NCBI GenBank assembly: GCA_011046135.1
Contig: DSBG01000004.1
Location: 1-35,230, forward strand
DNA length: 35,230 nt
Direction of reading: 5' to 3'
Source of the DNA: Deltaproteobacteria bacterium
Lineage (GTDB): Bacteria > Desulfobacterota > Desulfomonilia > UBA1062
Each line of letters begins with the position of its first letter. Within the stretch, counting starts at the first letter, position 1. The translations under genes were made by a program, and so were the position numbers. Shown piece after piece: positions 1-9,014 of this stretch. Below the pieces are notes generated by a model. That model ran no database searches and was not told where the DNA came from. It saw only the letters and a program-made list of their open reading frames with translations.

Positions 1-80
1 GTGTGGAGGGCATATCCTTCCGGATCAGTGCACACGACAACGGCAAGACTCATCATGATCACGCATATCATTCTCTTCAT
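1..80 (-). CDS. Exported protein, N-terminal fragment (cut by window edge)
   Basis: On the minus strand an ATG at 80 opens a frame of 26 codons that runs off the window. It begins MKRMICVIMMSLAVVV, a basic start followed by a hydrophobic stretch, which is a signal peptide or membrane anchor. The ATG overlaps the TGA of the ankyrin gene (ATGA), and a strong AGGAGG lies 9 nt upstream inside that gene's last codons. This makes it the third gene of the minus-strand operon. It is too short to assign a function; export is the only safe inference. Confidence 0.72.
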   Translation of the reverse strand, partial: MKRMICVIMMSLAVVVCTDPEGYALH

Positions 81-1582
81 TGCGCCGAACCTCCTGCTTC
101 CTGTAAAAGATTCACGATTTCAAAATGCCTGTGGCGAAGTGCAATCATTTCGGCCGTCTCTCCCCGGGAATTGCGTGCCTGCACATCAGCGCCCGCATCG
201 AGAAACAACCGGACCATAGTTAGATTTCCTTGATAACAAGCAGCGATAAGGGCGGTTTCTCCCATTGAATTTGAACCATTCACCTCCGCCCCATGTTCGA
301 GGAGATACCGTACGATTTCTTCGTTTCTGCTCATTGCTGCCTTTATGAGCGCAGTGTTTCCATGGAGTGTCGTTTCATTGATATCCACGCCATACTCAAA
401 CAGCAGTTCGATTGTTTCTCTATATCCCCCTAAGGCAGCAGCGGTTAATGCCTCTGCCCCCCTACTTGATGTGGCATCGACGCCGGATTCGATAAGAAAT
501 TTTACCAGAGCAGGGTTGTATACCGACATATCCAAGGGCGCTCTCCCCTGTGCCCCGTAGTTCACATCCGCTCCGTGAGCAACCAGGGCTTTCACAATCT
601 CGAGGATCTTGTCCTGGTCTTTGTTCTGCGGGTTTTCCAGGGCCTTCAGCATGGCCGACATTCCCCTTTCATCCATTGCATTCGGATCTGCGCCAGCCTC
701 GAGCAGAACGCCCACTGTTTCTGCATGCCCCCGAGCAGCCGCAGCCATGAGGGCCGTCTCTCCCCACAGCGTTGCATAGTTCACCTCTGCGCCGTGTTTC
801 AGGAGAACCTTCACCACATACTGGTGATCGTATTGAGATGCCGAAATCAGAGCGTTCACTCCATTGAACCGGGCATAGTCAAGTTCCGCCCCGGCCTTGA
901 TCAATTGTTCAACCATAGCCTCGTTCCCCTCCCTGGCAGCTGAGATAAGGGCAGTCCTGCCCTGGTATGGCTCCCATTGTTCATTCCTGTTTTCCTTCAG
1001 CACCTCTTTCAACATCTTCATCCCATCCTTCAGAAGTATCCCGCGTGTCTCTTTTTTCAGTTCATCAACGGTGTTGAGTTTCGGCAGCTCAACAATTCCA
1101 CACTGCGCGGGAATCCTCTCTCCTTCCCCGAGAAAACCAAACCTGATACTCGTCGGGTTGCCGAACTGATCTTCCCTGAAGAAGCTTTCCGTGTCATAAA
1201 ACAGAAGTTTTCCTCCCACACCGACACTGTCGATGAACCTCTTGTAGCCTGGCCTGTAGATGTACAGTTTCACCGGCATTTCCGATGCATTCGGCCCCAT
1301 GATCGAGAAAAAAGGAGCTATCCTGAATTCGCCGCGCTCATCGGTGATGGTTTCCCGAACGCCGACCACCGTAGCATTCCCGCCTGCAGGCCCTGTGATG
1401 ATGGGATACTTTTCGTAGACGACGCTCACTACGGCGCCAACAATGGGTTCTTTCGTGTCCATATCGATCACGCAGCCCCTGTAGGCTGGCTTGCTGTAGA
1501 AGATCCAGCCTGCCTGTGTCACGCTCGAGACGAGCACGACTGCAGCAGCGAGTATGCACACCCTCCGGAAATGTGTTCCCAT
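77..1582 (-). CDS. Exported ankyrin-repeat protein
   Basis: This 501-residue protein starts with a signal peptide or anchor (hydrophobic from about residue 8, possible cleavage after VTQA near 24). Residues about 35-115 look like a carboxypeptidase-regulatory-like beta domain (CVIDMDTKEPIVGAVVSVVY, then a turn at TDERGEFRI). From about 207 to the C-terminus there are roughly nine ankyrin repeats with the usual G-TAL--A---G------LL--GA--N pattern; the fourth is expanded and the fifth is irregular. Ankyrin repeats bind proteins, and an exported copy suggests a periplasmic or surface partner. The gene lies 13 bp downstream of the 1752-residue protein and overlaps the next gene by 4 bp, so the three probably share a transcript. 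No catalytic motif is visible. The ATG at 1582 is preceded by a GAGGGGG box. Confidence 0.88.
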   Translation of the reverse strand: MGTHFRRVCILAAAVVLVSSVTQAGWIFYSKPAYRGCVIDMDTKEPIVGAVVSVVYEKYPIITGPAGGNATVVGVRETITDERGEFRIAPFFSIMGPNASEMPVKLYIYRPGYKRFIDSVGVGGKLLFYDTESFFREDQFGNPTSIRFGFLGEGERIPAQCGIVELPKLNTVDELKKETRGILLKDGMKMLKEVLKENRNEQWEPYQGRTALISAAREGNEAMVEQLIKAGAELDYARFNGVNALISASQYDHQYVVKVLLKHGAEVNYATLWGETALMAAAARGHAETVGVLLEAGADPNAMDERGMSAMLKALENPQNKDQDKILEIVKALVAHGADVNYGAQGRAPLDMSVYNPALVKFLIESGVDATSSRGAEALTAAALGGYRETIELLFEYGVDINETTLHGNTALIKAAMSRNEEIVRYLLEHGAEVNGSNSMGETALIAACYQGNLTMVRLFLDAGADVQARNSRGETAEMIALRHRHFEIVNLLQEAGGSAQ

Positions 1583-1595
1583 GTGTCGTTCCCCC

Positions 1596-4500
1596 TCAGA
1601 AAAAATCGATCTTCCACAACCCGTCTGAATCCATGATGAACCTCACGAGGAAAGAAGAACTCTCTCCACCCTGTTCAGCCCACATTTCATATTCGGCGAC
1701 CCCGTCCGAGACCCCGACCATCCGGATATCGCCCATCGAGGCAACGATATCGGGCAGGTGCTCCTGCATGAGCGTGAAGTTCTGCTCAAACATCTGCCTG
1801 GATCGGGGCGAGAAACACTCCATGGCCCCGGCAATCTCGGCACGATCAAGGTGTTCTTTCATGGCACGCCACTTTGCCTGGATGAGTTCATCGATATCGA
1901 ATGCGTTCAGAACGACCACACCGATGGTGTCGGTGTACACCTCGCCATCTATCACGTGTGCGGTGATGAAGTAGATACCCTCCTGCTCCATGGTAACATC
2001 ACACGTGTCACCATCTTCCTGCGCGTAGACTACCGGACCCGGACCGGAATCCGTGATCGTCAGACTTCCTTCAGGAAAGAGCGATTCGACCTTGAGCCGT
2101 GTCTGGAACACGGGGGTGCCCGATGATTCAAGGGTATCGAGGGTTATGTACGGCCGGTTGACGCCGGCCTGGATGGTGACGGAGGCCTCACCTGCTTCGC
2201 CTCCTGAACTCGACAGGAGCGCCGAGATGGTGTTCTGACCCGTTGTGAGGGGTACATGGTTCACCACGAAGCTGTTCCCAAAGACAAGGGCGGGTATTCC
2301 ATTGACCGTGACACCGAATTCTCCACACAATAAGTGGCGAACCCTGCCTGTGACCATGGTGTCCGGCCTCCAGATCGCGCTGCCCTCAACAGGAGAAGTA
2401 ATAGTGATCAGCGGCTCGACGACTTCCAGGGTCACGGATGCCTGCGTCGTTCCACCCGGCCCCTGGGCGGTCAGGGTATAGATGGTGCTGGTTCCGGGAG
2501 AAACCTCCGTGTTTCCACAGGTCGGCACAGAGCCCACTGAGGGGTCGATGCGGGCAAGGCGCGCATCCGTACAGGCCCAGGAAAGAAGACTTGCCTCCCC
2601 GGCATCGATGGTGGAAGGCTGCGCCGAGAACTCCACCACCGGAGGCTCAAAGACCGTGACCACGGCACTGCAGCTGATCGTGCCGCCAGGACCTGCCGCA
2701 GTGACGGTGTAGGTGGTTGTGGTATCCGGATACACCCACAGTGATCCACTGGGCTCCACCTGGCCGAGATCATGGTCGATGACCACGGAATCGGCAGCGG
2801 AGGATGACCAGGAGAGCACGGCGCCGCCACCGAGCGGTAGTTCCGGCGGGTCTGCAGAGATGGTGACAGCAGGCTTTTCAATGACGGTCACGGCAGCGGC
2901 TCTGGTGGCTGTGCCTCCGGGACCCGTGGCCGTAATGCAGTAGGTGAGGCTTGCTTCAGGATAGACCACCAGGGAACCGTTGAGGGGAACCGATCCGATC
3001 CCCTGATCGATGGAGAGGCTCTGGGCATGGGCAGAGGTCCACTCGAGCAGTGCCGAGTCCCCGCGGACAATGGTTTCCGGAACAATGGTGAACACAACGT
3101 CAGGGGGCTGAATCACGACAACGGCAGTGCTCGAGCTCACGCTCACCCCGGTCGGGTGCGTTGCTACAATCGTATAGTGTGATGTCTCTGTCGGCCAGAT
3201 CTCGAGATCGCCGGCGGGTCCGACATCTCCGATCCCGCTGTCGATGATTGCCTGGGAGGCATTGTATGTTGTCCAGGAAAGGAGCGTTGACGTACCAAGA
3301 TCGATGGCTGAAGGCTCAGCCGAGATGGTTACCGAGACGAGAACCTCCATGTCAGGGGCGTGAACATCACCACCTGAAGCGCTCACAGCCACTTCCTGTG
3401 GAGTAAACGCATACCCCTGCTTTTCTGCGGTGATGACATACTCCCCGGCAGGAACATGAAACAGGTAGATGCCCTGAGCATCGGTCAGGGTGATCCGCTG
3501 CATCGAGCCGTCGGAGAGAAAGACGCGCACTCCAGCACAGGGTTCTCCCCCGGAAAGCACGCGGCCCGAGATCCTGGAACTGCTCACCGCGATGAACGAT
3601 CCACAGGTAAAGGGCATGTCGAAGTCGCCGCCCACGACATGATCCGTGTCGCCGGTCGCCGCATCGATGAGATACACGGCATCTTCAAACAGCTCGGGCA
3701 CATAGAGCGTTTCCCCGCCGGGATCAAGGCAGAGGTCTGACATGCCGTATCCCATGGGAATCAGACGTTCCACGGTATCGGTGGCTGTATCGATCACCAC
3801 GATGTCGCCATCCTGACAGGTCACATAGGCTCGGCTGCCGTCGTGGCTTATGACAAGATACATGGGAAACGGGCTGATTTCAGGGATTCGAAAGATCTCG
3901 ATATCGTGCATGAGTGTGTGGTTCTGTGCATCGATCACCTTCACGGTGCCGTCATTGCCGGAGGTCACATAGGCCTTTGTCCCATCAGGCGTGATCTCGA
4001 TGTCCAGCGGTGTTGCCCAGAACACCAGCTCAATGGAATCAACAACCGTCATGGACGCACTGTCGATGACATCTACGGACGCATCGTCGAAGCACGCAAC
4101 ATACACCTTGGAATCATCCGGGCTGATCGCGAGCCCGTGAGCCCCTCTCCCCACGGACACAGACCCCATGGGGGCGAAATCCGAGGTGCTGAACTTTGTG
4201 ACAACGCTTTCCTGGAGGGACACGACATAGAGCACCGAGCCGTCCCGGCTCACGGCAAGGCAGAGAGCATCCACATCGAGGGATGCGATCACGCTGCGGG
4301 TGGCCGTGTCGATCACGGATACCGTGTGATCCCAGGAAGAAACATAGACCCGCCTCCCGTCGGGGCTCACTGCCACGCCATAGGGTTCGAACCCCACGGT
4401 GATCCGGTCCACCACGGTCCTGGTGGACAGATCGATGACCGAGACATCGTTCGAGGCATTGTTCGTGATGTAGGCGTGCGCACTGCCCTGCTGGAGCGGC

Positions 4501-6854
4501 TCATCGACCACCACGATGACGCTGTCACTCGCCGCTCCCCCGGGGCCTGTTGCCGTGGCCGTATAGGTGGTCGTTTCCGTCGGGCTCACGAGGAGTGAAC
4601 CCTCCAGGGCTACCTCGCCAAGAGCCTGATCGAGGACGACCGTGTCCGCATGCTCAGAAGTCCAGCTCAGGAAGGTGGCTTCTCCTGAAACAATGGGGTT
4701 TGGCTGGGCAGAAATGCCGACCCGGGGAGGAACGAGCACATCGATGCACACGCTGTCCGCGGCAGAGCCACCAGGGCCCTGCACAGAGATGGAGTACGTC
4801 GTGGACGACCCGGGAGCCACCTCGAGAGATCCTGTACAGGCAACCTCGCCTATACCCTGGTCGAGGGTTGCCGCATCGGCGTGTTCAGATTCCCAGCTCA
4901 GGGTGGATGTTTCTCCGGCAATGATGGGATTGGGGTGTGCTGAAAGTGTGACGGCAGGCACCTGAATCACAACGATCTCGGCGCTGTCTTCAGCCACACC
5001 CCCCTCTCCGCTGACCGATATGGTGTAGCGCGTTGTTTCCGGTGGCCACACCTGCACGGACCCGTTGGGAAGAACCTCGCCGATGCCGTGGTCGATGATG
5101 CCCGTTATTGCGTTGATGGAACTCCAGCGCAGGACAGCGCCTTGGCCGGCGATGATCTGTTCCGGCAGAGCATCAAGGGTGACGGAGGGAACCTGGCACA
5201 CCGCCACGGTTGCACTGCCTGACGCACTCCCACCCGGCCCCTGAGCGGTTATGGTATAGGTCGTGGTGATCTCCGGCGACACCAGGGTGTGGCCTGAAGG
5301 ATCCACCGTTCCGATTCCCTGGTCGATCACCAGGGAATCGGCATGGTACGACTCCCAGCTCAGACGTGCCTGCTGCCCTGAAACGATGCTGCCCGGCTCG
5401 GCGATCATCTGTACTGACGGAGGGTGGAGCACGGTAAGGGTTGCCTGATCAGCCACAATGCAATCCGGGCCTGCCCCGGTAATCGTGTACGTGGTGCTCT
5501 GCTGCGGCGACACCACCATGCTTCCCTGAGGTGCGACCACTCCGATGTCCTGGTCGATGGCAACGGGGTCGGCATCATGGGATTCCCAGGTCAACAGGGA
5601 TGATTCGCCTGCGATGATGACAGGAGGTTCCGCCGTGATGCTCACAATCGGTACAGGGCACACGATGAGCGTCGCTTCATCCGAAGCGGATCCTCCAGGC
5701 CCTGTTGCCAGCAGGGAATAGGTGGTGGTTGCGTCGGGACAGATCACGGTTGATCCCTCGCCGTTCGCATCCACGTTGCCCACCCCCGGTTCAATGATCA
5801 CGGTATCAGCGTTGGACGAGTTCCACACGAGCGTGGCACTGCTCCCCCGGGTGATGGTTACCGGGTGTACGGCAATTTCTGCGGTTGGTCCGGGCAAGAC
5901 CGGGGGAGACTGGCTGAGCGCCTCAACCGTGATGGTGAAGATCTGCGTGTCGGCGCCTCCTCTGCCATCGGAGATTCCGACAACACAATAAACGTCCCCG
6001 GATGTTTCGGGCACCCAGGAGATGCGACCGTCTTCCGGATCGATGTCCATGCCACCAGGGGCATCGACGAGGAGGTAGGTTATCGAATCGGTATTCGGGT
6101 CGGTGGCATTGACATCATAGGTGTACACAATGCCGGCAAATGCCCGGGTGATCGGCGGGGAGTAGATCCTCGGGTCGTAGTTCACCAGTGAGCGCGTGCG
6201 GACAGCCGTGGGGTGTGCGCTTGACACCTGCGAGTAGCACCACCCTCCCTGGCCGAGGGCACCCACGAGGTAGAGGTACGTGCACTCGTTTTCCGGGGGA
6301 TAGTCGAGGTACGAGGCATAGCTCGACGTTGTCTCCCCGATTTTCTCGAAGGTGAAGGGATCTGCCTCGTGGGCCCGGTATACATCATAGCGCCCGGTCC
6401 CCTCCAGGTGTGTCCAGGAAAGCTGGACCTTGTCGTTCTTTGCCCTGGCAACGAGGGGGAAGCAGGGCACTACCGAAACAACGGCTGTGTCCGGTTCGGA
6501 AACGCCTGACCCGCACCCTGCGATGAGGGAAACCGTGTAGTCTCCTTCGGGAATGGTTACCAGGGGAGATGCCCCGTGCATGTTCCCGAAGGGACCATAC
6601 CATGAATACTCGAGAACCTCCCCCGGACCAGGGGGAGTCGCCGATCCATGGAGAACTAGGCTGCTCCCCAGCGGGAGATTTTTCACCACGGCGACATCTT
6701 CACCTGCATCTGCCGTGGAAACGATCTCCTGAGCACTGGCACCGCTGGAGACCAGAAGACAGAACACGACAAACCAGATGAATCCCACCGAGGCGTTTAC
6801 CACCGATCTGCCCACTCCGGGCGCACAAGGAACATCCTTGGACGTGTTGTTCAT
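1596..6854 (-). CDS. Large secreted Ig-like repeat / YVTN beta-propeller protein
   Basis: The start is placed at ATG 6854 (AGGAGG 8 nt upstream, then a signal peptide ending near SSGASAQ) rather than the frame opening at 6980. This gives 1752 residues. Order of parts: a PKD-like segment after the signal; a fibronectin-like segment to about 200; a cadherin-like segment (about 215-305, with DPNTDSITYLLV and DGRGGADTQ); six Ig-like repeats (about 323-785); a seven-bladed YVTN propeller (about 790-1088, blades with AYVT/VYVS and VSPDG); a carboxypeptidase-regulatory-like domain (about 1090-1165); four more Ig-like repeats (about 1172-1482); two further beta domains; and a C-terminal region (about 1650-1752) resembling NTF2-like folds. 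No sortase, PEP-CTERM or membrane anchor is seen at the end. It is probably a secreted or surface binding/adhesion protein; the ligand is unknown. The ankyrin gene follows 13 bp downstream. Confidence 0.88.
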   Translation of the reverse strand: MNNTSKDVPCAPGVGRSVVNASVGFIWFVVFCLLVSSGASAQEIVSTADAGEDVAVVKNLPLGSSLVLHGSATPPGPGEVLEYSWYGPFGNMHGASPLVTIPEGDYTVSLIAGCGSGVSEPDTAVVSVVPCFPLVARAKNDKVQLSWTHLEGTGRYDVYRAHEADPFTFEKIGETTSSYASYLDYPPENECTYLYLVGALGQGGWCYSQVSSAHPTAVRTRSLVNYDPRIYSPPITRAFAGIVYTYDVNATDPNTDSITYLLVDAPGGMDIDPEDGRISWVPETSGDVYCVVGISDGRGGADTQIFTITVEALSQSPPVLPGPTAEIAVHPVTITRGSSATLVWNSSNADTVIIEPGVGNVDANGEGSTVICPDATTTYSLLATGPGGSASDEATLIVCPVPIVSITAEPPVIIAGESSLLTWESHDADPVAIDQDIGVVAPQGSMVVSPQQSTTYTITGAGPDCIVADQATLTVLHPPSVQMIAEPGSIVSGQQARLSWESYHADSLVIDQGIGTVDPSGHTLVSPEITTTYTITAQGPGGSASGSATVAVCQVPSVTLDALPEQIIAGQGAVLRWSSINAITGIIDHGIGEVLPNGSVQVWPPETTRYTISVSGEGGVAEDSAEIVVIQVPAVTLSAHPNPIIAGETSTLSWESEHADAATLDQGIGEVACTGSLEVAPGSSTTYSISVQGPGGSAADSVCIDVLVPPRVGISAQPNPIVSGEATFLSWTSEHADTVVLDQALGEVALEGSLLVSPTETTTYTATATGPGGAASDSVIVVVDEPLQQGSAHAYITNNASNDVSVIDLSTRTVVDRITVGFEPYGVAVSPDGRRVYVSSWDHTVSVIDTATRSVIASLDVDALCLAVSRDGSVLYVVSLQESVVTKFSTSDFAPMGSVSVGRGAHGLAISPDDSKVYVACFDDASVDVIDSASMTVVDSIELVFWATPLDIEITPDGTKAYVTSGNDGTVKVIDAQNHTLMHDIEIFRIPEISPFPMYLVISHDGSRAYVTCQDGDIVVIDTATDTVERLIPMGYGMSDLCLDPGGETLYVPELFEDAVYLIDAATGDTDHVVGGDFDMPFTCGSFIAVSSSRISGRVLSGGEPCAGVRVFLSDGSMQRITLTDAQGIYLFHVPAGEYVITAEKQGYAFTPQEVAVSASGGDVHAPDMEVLVSVTISAEPSAIDLGTSTLLSWTTYNASQAIIDSGIGDVGPAGDLEIWPTETSHYTIVATHPTGVSVSSSTAVVVIQPPDVVFTIVPETIVRGDSALLEWTSAHAQSLSIDQGIGSVPLNGSLVVYPEASLTYCITATGPGGTATRAAAVTVIEKPAVTISADPPELPLGGGAVLSWSSSAADSVVIDHDLGQVEPSGSLWVYPDTTTTYTVTAAGPGGTISCSAVVTVFEPPVVEFSAQPSTIDAGEASLLSWACTDARLARIDPSVGSVPTCGNTEVSPGTSTIYTLTAQGPGGTTQASVTLEVVEPLITITSPVEGSAIWRPDTMVTGRVRHLLCGEFGVTVNGIPALVFGNSFVVNHVPLTTGQNTISALLSSSGGEAGEASVTIQAGVNRPYITLDTLESSGTPVFQTRLKVESLFPEGSLTITDSGPGPVVYAQEDGDTCDVTMEQEGIYFITAHVIDGEVYTDTIGVVVLNAFDIDELIQAKWRAMKEHLDRAEIAGAMECFSPRSRQMFEQNFTLMQEHLPDIVASMGDIRMVGVSDGVAEYEMWAEQGGESSSFLVRFIMDSDGLWKIDFF
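2405..3345 (-). repeat. Four further Ig-like repeats (coding)
   Basis: This is the second block of the same 77-codon unit, separated from the first by the propeller and a carboxypeptidase-regulatory-like domain. The units keep the core L-W, the ID-GIG-V stretch (ID-S-VGSV in the last) and T-YT or related strands. Placing the same module on both sides of the propeller suggests spacer arms presenting it. Confidence 0.82.
4500..5885 (-). repeat. Six tandem Ig-like repeats (coding)
   Basis: Six consecutive units of about 77 codons (about 231 bp) lie inside the large secreted protein. Each follows P--I--G---L-W-S--A, then ID-GIG-V, then TTTYT-TA-GPGG. The units have diverged in sequence but keep nearly constant length. 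Confidence 0.85.
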
Positions 6855-6986
6855 TGGAAAATCCTCCTCATTCTCGCTTCTTTGCTCAGCGAGGGTACAC
6901 CATAGCAATGCAATCAGTGTTTCTGTGTTCTGTTCATAATGGGTAACGAGTTCTCCGGAGATTTCAAGGGGGGAGCACACATTTTT

Positions 6987-7688
6987 TTACCCATTCGAGC
7001 GCCTGCGTTTTCGTGTGAAGGTTTCAGCAAGGATCACTCCCGTTCCGAAGAGCAGCAGCGTGGCTGGTTCCGCCACCGGTGCAGGAGCGGCACGGGTCTC
7101 GAGGGTGGAAGTAAGGTAGATCGCCCTCGAGGAATCGGCATCTATCTGGGCCAGGGTGAACCCCGAAGAGGGTGTATCTTCGGACAGGACAAGGGTGATG
7201 AACACCGATTCTCCGGCGAGAAGGAACCGCTGCCAGCCGATAGCCATGGAGACGTCGTCTTCTGATCCCTGAACAAGATCACAGGAGTTTTCGAGCCACC
7301 CACCCAGGACATGGTCGTAGATATCTCCCCGGGTATAACCCGGCTCATCGATCTCCCAGATGAGACCCTCTGGAGGTTCCCCTGAAAAAGAACCATACTC
7401 GTTCCAGAACAGGTCAGCCGTTTCATCGATCTCATGATCGAAGAAAAAGATGAAGAAACACGCTCCGGGTTCTGCGGCTTCATAGGACAGGGTGATAGTC
7501 CCGAGCCCCTGGTCCCAGTCAAAACCCGAAGCATCCATCGAGCCCGTTACAGGATCACCGGAAAAAGCATCGACGATCTCACCGTTGATCGTGAACAGCC
7601 AGTCATACAGGATGGGGGCGGCGGTCACCGGCGAACCCAGGAAAACAAGACACACGAATACACTTTGAACAACCAGACATCGTTTCAC
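6987..7688 (-). CDS. PEP-CTERM sorting-signal protein
   Basis: This 233-residue exported protein has an N-terminal signal peptide (MKRCLVVQSVFVCLVFLG, cleavage near VTAA). Its C-terminus has the PEP-CTERM layout: VAEPATLLLFGTG, a hydrophobic stretch, then RKRRR. The usual PEP is AEP here. In known systems an exosortase (EpsH/XrtA family) recognises this tail and routes the protein to the outer surface or matrix; no exosortase gene is in this window. The middle is acidic and rich in aromatic residues, with no catalytic motif recognised. The start is GTG at 7688 with AGGAGG 8 nt upstream. It is followed on the same strand by the large Ig/propeller gene after 132 bp. Confidence 0.83.
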   Translation of the reverse strand: MKRCLVVQSVFVCLVFLGSPVTAAPILYDWLFTINGEIVDAFSGDPVTGSMDASGFDWDQGLGTITLSYEAAEPGACFFIFFFDHEIDETADLFWNEYGSFSGEPPEGLIWEIDEPGYTRGDIYDHVLGGWLENSCDLVQGSEDDVSMAIGWQRFLLAGESVFITLVLSEDTPSSGFTLAQIDADSSRAIYLTSTLETRAAPAPVAEPATLLLFGTGVILAETFTRKRRRSNG

Positions 7689-7771
7689 TGTTCTGACCTC
7701 CTCTCATTGACTGATGATTTCAGGAGAGGATTACATAGCAATGGCGGCTTCCCATGCAAAATTCATACAAT

Positions 7772-7780
7772 ATTATATCA
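7772..7780 (-). promoter_or_regulatory. Extended -10 promoter for the PEP-CTERM gene
   Basis: Read on the minus strand this is TGATATAAT, a perfect -10 hexamer with the extended TG. No good -35 box lies at the right distance, as is common for extended -10 promoters. The predicted start near 7765 gives a leader of about 77 nt. Confidence 0.5.
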
Positions 7781-8132
7781 TGTGAAAATCCAAGCAATTA
7801 CTTTTTCGGCACGGTCATCTACCTGGGAAAAATGGAAAGAACTTTCTCCCTCAAGTGGAACTTCATTTCCCACAGGGCCTTTCCTGTGAGAATGACTCAC
7901 GAGGTGGGCAGGAGGCAGCTTGGCTGCATCTCCCAATCCTTTCCTGCGAGGGTGCATCGTGAGGGTCTCGCGCCCGTTCCCCTTTCCGGATCAGGCGGAT
8001 GAACCGGTAGACCGGAGAGTTCATGTGCGTCTATTTTTCCTCACAGTTCAGAACGGGGAGGCTGCATCCTCAACGCGTAGTGTTAACTGTCTGTCGTGTT
8101 CAATTGTTCACCGGCTGTACTGCTCATTTGCG
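7781..8132. other. Intergenic region between divergent genes
   Basis: No coding frame here has a ribosome-binding site or recognisable product. The stretch holds an imperfect 27-bp direct repeat (7878-7904 and 7938-7964) and candidate promoters at each end for the diverging genes. Confidence 0.5.
7878..7964. repeat. Imperfect direct repeat, 60-bp spacing
   Basis: Two 27-bp copies (7878-7904 and 7938-7964) both begin CCTTTCCTG and end GAGG. By eye they match at about 20 of 27 positions and start exactly 60 bp apart. Confidence 0.45.
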
Positions 8133-8161
8133 TTGATCTTTTTTCACGCTTCTGATTAACT
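8133..8161 (+). promoter_or_regulatory. Candidate sigma-70 promoter for the M48 protease gene
   Basis: TTGATC (8133-8138), a 17-bp spacer, then TTAACT (8156-8161), about 50 bp before the start codon. The match to consensus is moderate. Confidence 0.35.
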
Positions 8162-8216
8162 GAGCTTCTCCACGAACATCACCCAGAAAAGAGACTCCCC
8201 AAAGGAGAGGACCATT

Positions 8217-9014
8217 ATGAAGTCACGTGCGCTTTTCGGTGTTCTGCCCATACGACTGTGTGTCATGCTCCCTGCTGTTCTCATGCTTGTCCCGGCATGC
8301 GCCACGGCGCCCATCACCGGGAGGTCGCAGCTGCTGCTCGTCAGCGAGGCCCAGGAGATCGCACTGGGGATGCAGGCCTATAACCAGTTTCTCTCAGAGG
8401 TCAAGATCTCCCAGGATCCACAGATCACGGCCATGGTGACTCGCGTAGGTACGAGGATCGCCCGGGCAGCGGACAAGCCCGCCTACAACTGGACGTTCAC
8501 GGTGGTGGACGAAGACAAGACCGTCAATGCCTTTGCCCTGCCGGGCGGCAAGATCGTGGTGTACACCGGGATCCTGCCCTACACCAAGGACGAAGCAGGC
8601 ATGGCCTTCCTCATAGGTCACGAGGTCGCCCACGTGATCGCCCGCCACGGGGGCGAACGGATGAGCCAGGCGCTCCTGGTTCAGCTCGGAGAGGAAGGCC
8701 TCAGGGTCGCCCTTTCAAACAAGAGCCCGGAGACCATTCAGGCGATAAGCCTTGGCTACGGCCTGGCCACCACCATCGGCGTGATGCTCCCCTTCAGCAG
8801 GACCCATGAGTACGAGGCAGACCGCATCGGGCTCATCCTCATGGCAAAGGCCGGCTACGATCCGAATGAAGCTCCAGCCTTTTTCGAGCGGATGCTCAAG
8901 GATTCGTCCAAGGCATCCCCTCCGGAGTTTCTCTCCACCCACCCTGCAGATGCTTCACGCATCCGCGAACTCTACGGACTGATCCCGGAGGCACTGCAGT
9001 ACTACAAGAAATAG
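8217..9014 (+). CDS. M48 family metalloprotease, lipoprotein
   Basis: This 265-residue zinc peptidase has the M48 signature: HEVAH at residues 135-139 (two zinc His and the catalytic Glu) and EYEAD at 198-202 carrying the third ligand. The N-terminus is a lipoprotein signal with a cysteine in LVPAC near residue 28, followed by TAPITGR, common in this group. The family (LoiP/BepA-like) acts in the periplasm on misfolded outer-membrane proteins or envelope quality control. Length fits the single-domain members; the TPR region of BepA is absent. The ATG has AAGGAG 9 nt upstream. It stands alone, divergent from the PEP-CTERM gene. The exact substrate is not readable from sequence. Confidence 0.92.
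   Translation: MKSRALFGVLPIRLCVMLPAVLMLVPACATAPITGRSQLLLVSEAQEIALGMQAYNQFLSEVKISQDPQITAMVTRVGTRIARAADKPAYNWTFTVVDEDKTVNAFALPGGKIVVYTGILPYTKDEAGMAFLIGHEVAHVIARHGGERMSQALLVQLGEEGLRVALSNKSPETIQAISLGYGLATTIGVMLPFSRTHEYEADRIGLILMAKAGYDPNEAPAFFERMLKDSSKASPPEFLSTHPADASRIRELYGLIPEALQYYKK

Noticed and set aside
3843-4598. Plus-strand frame of 251 codons inside the propeller region
   Set aside because: Shadow of the large secreted protein; composition rich in His, Arg and Gly with no domain pattern.
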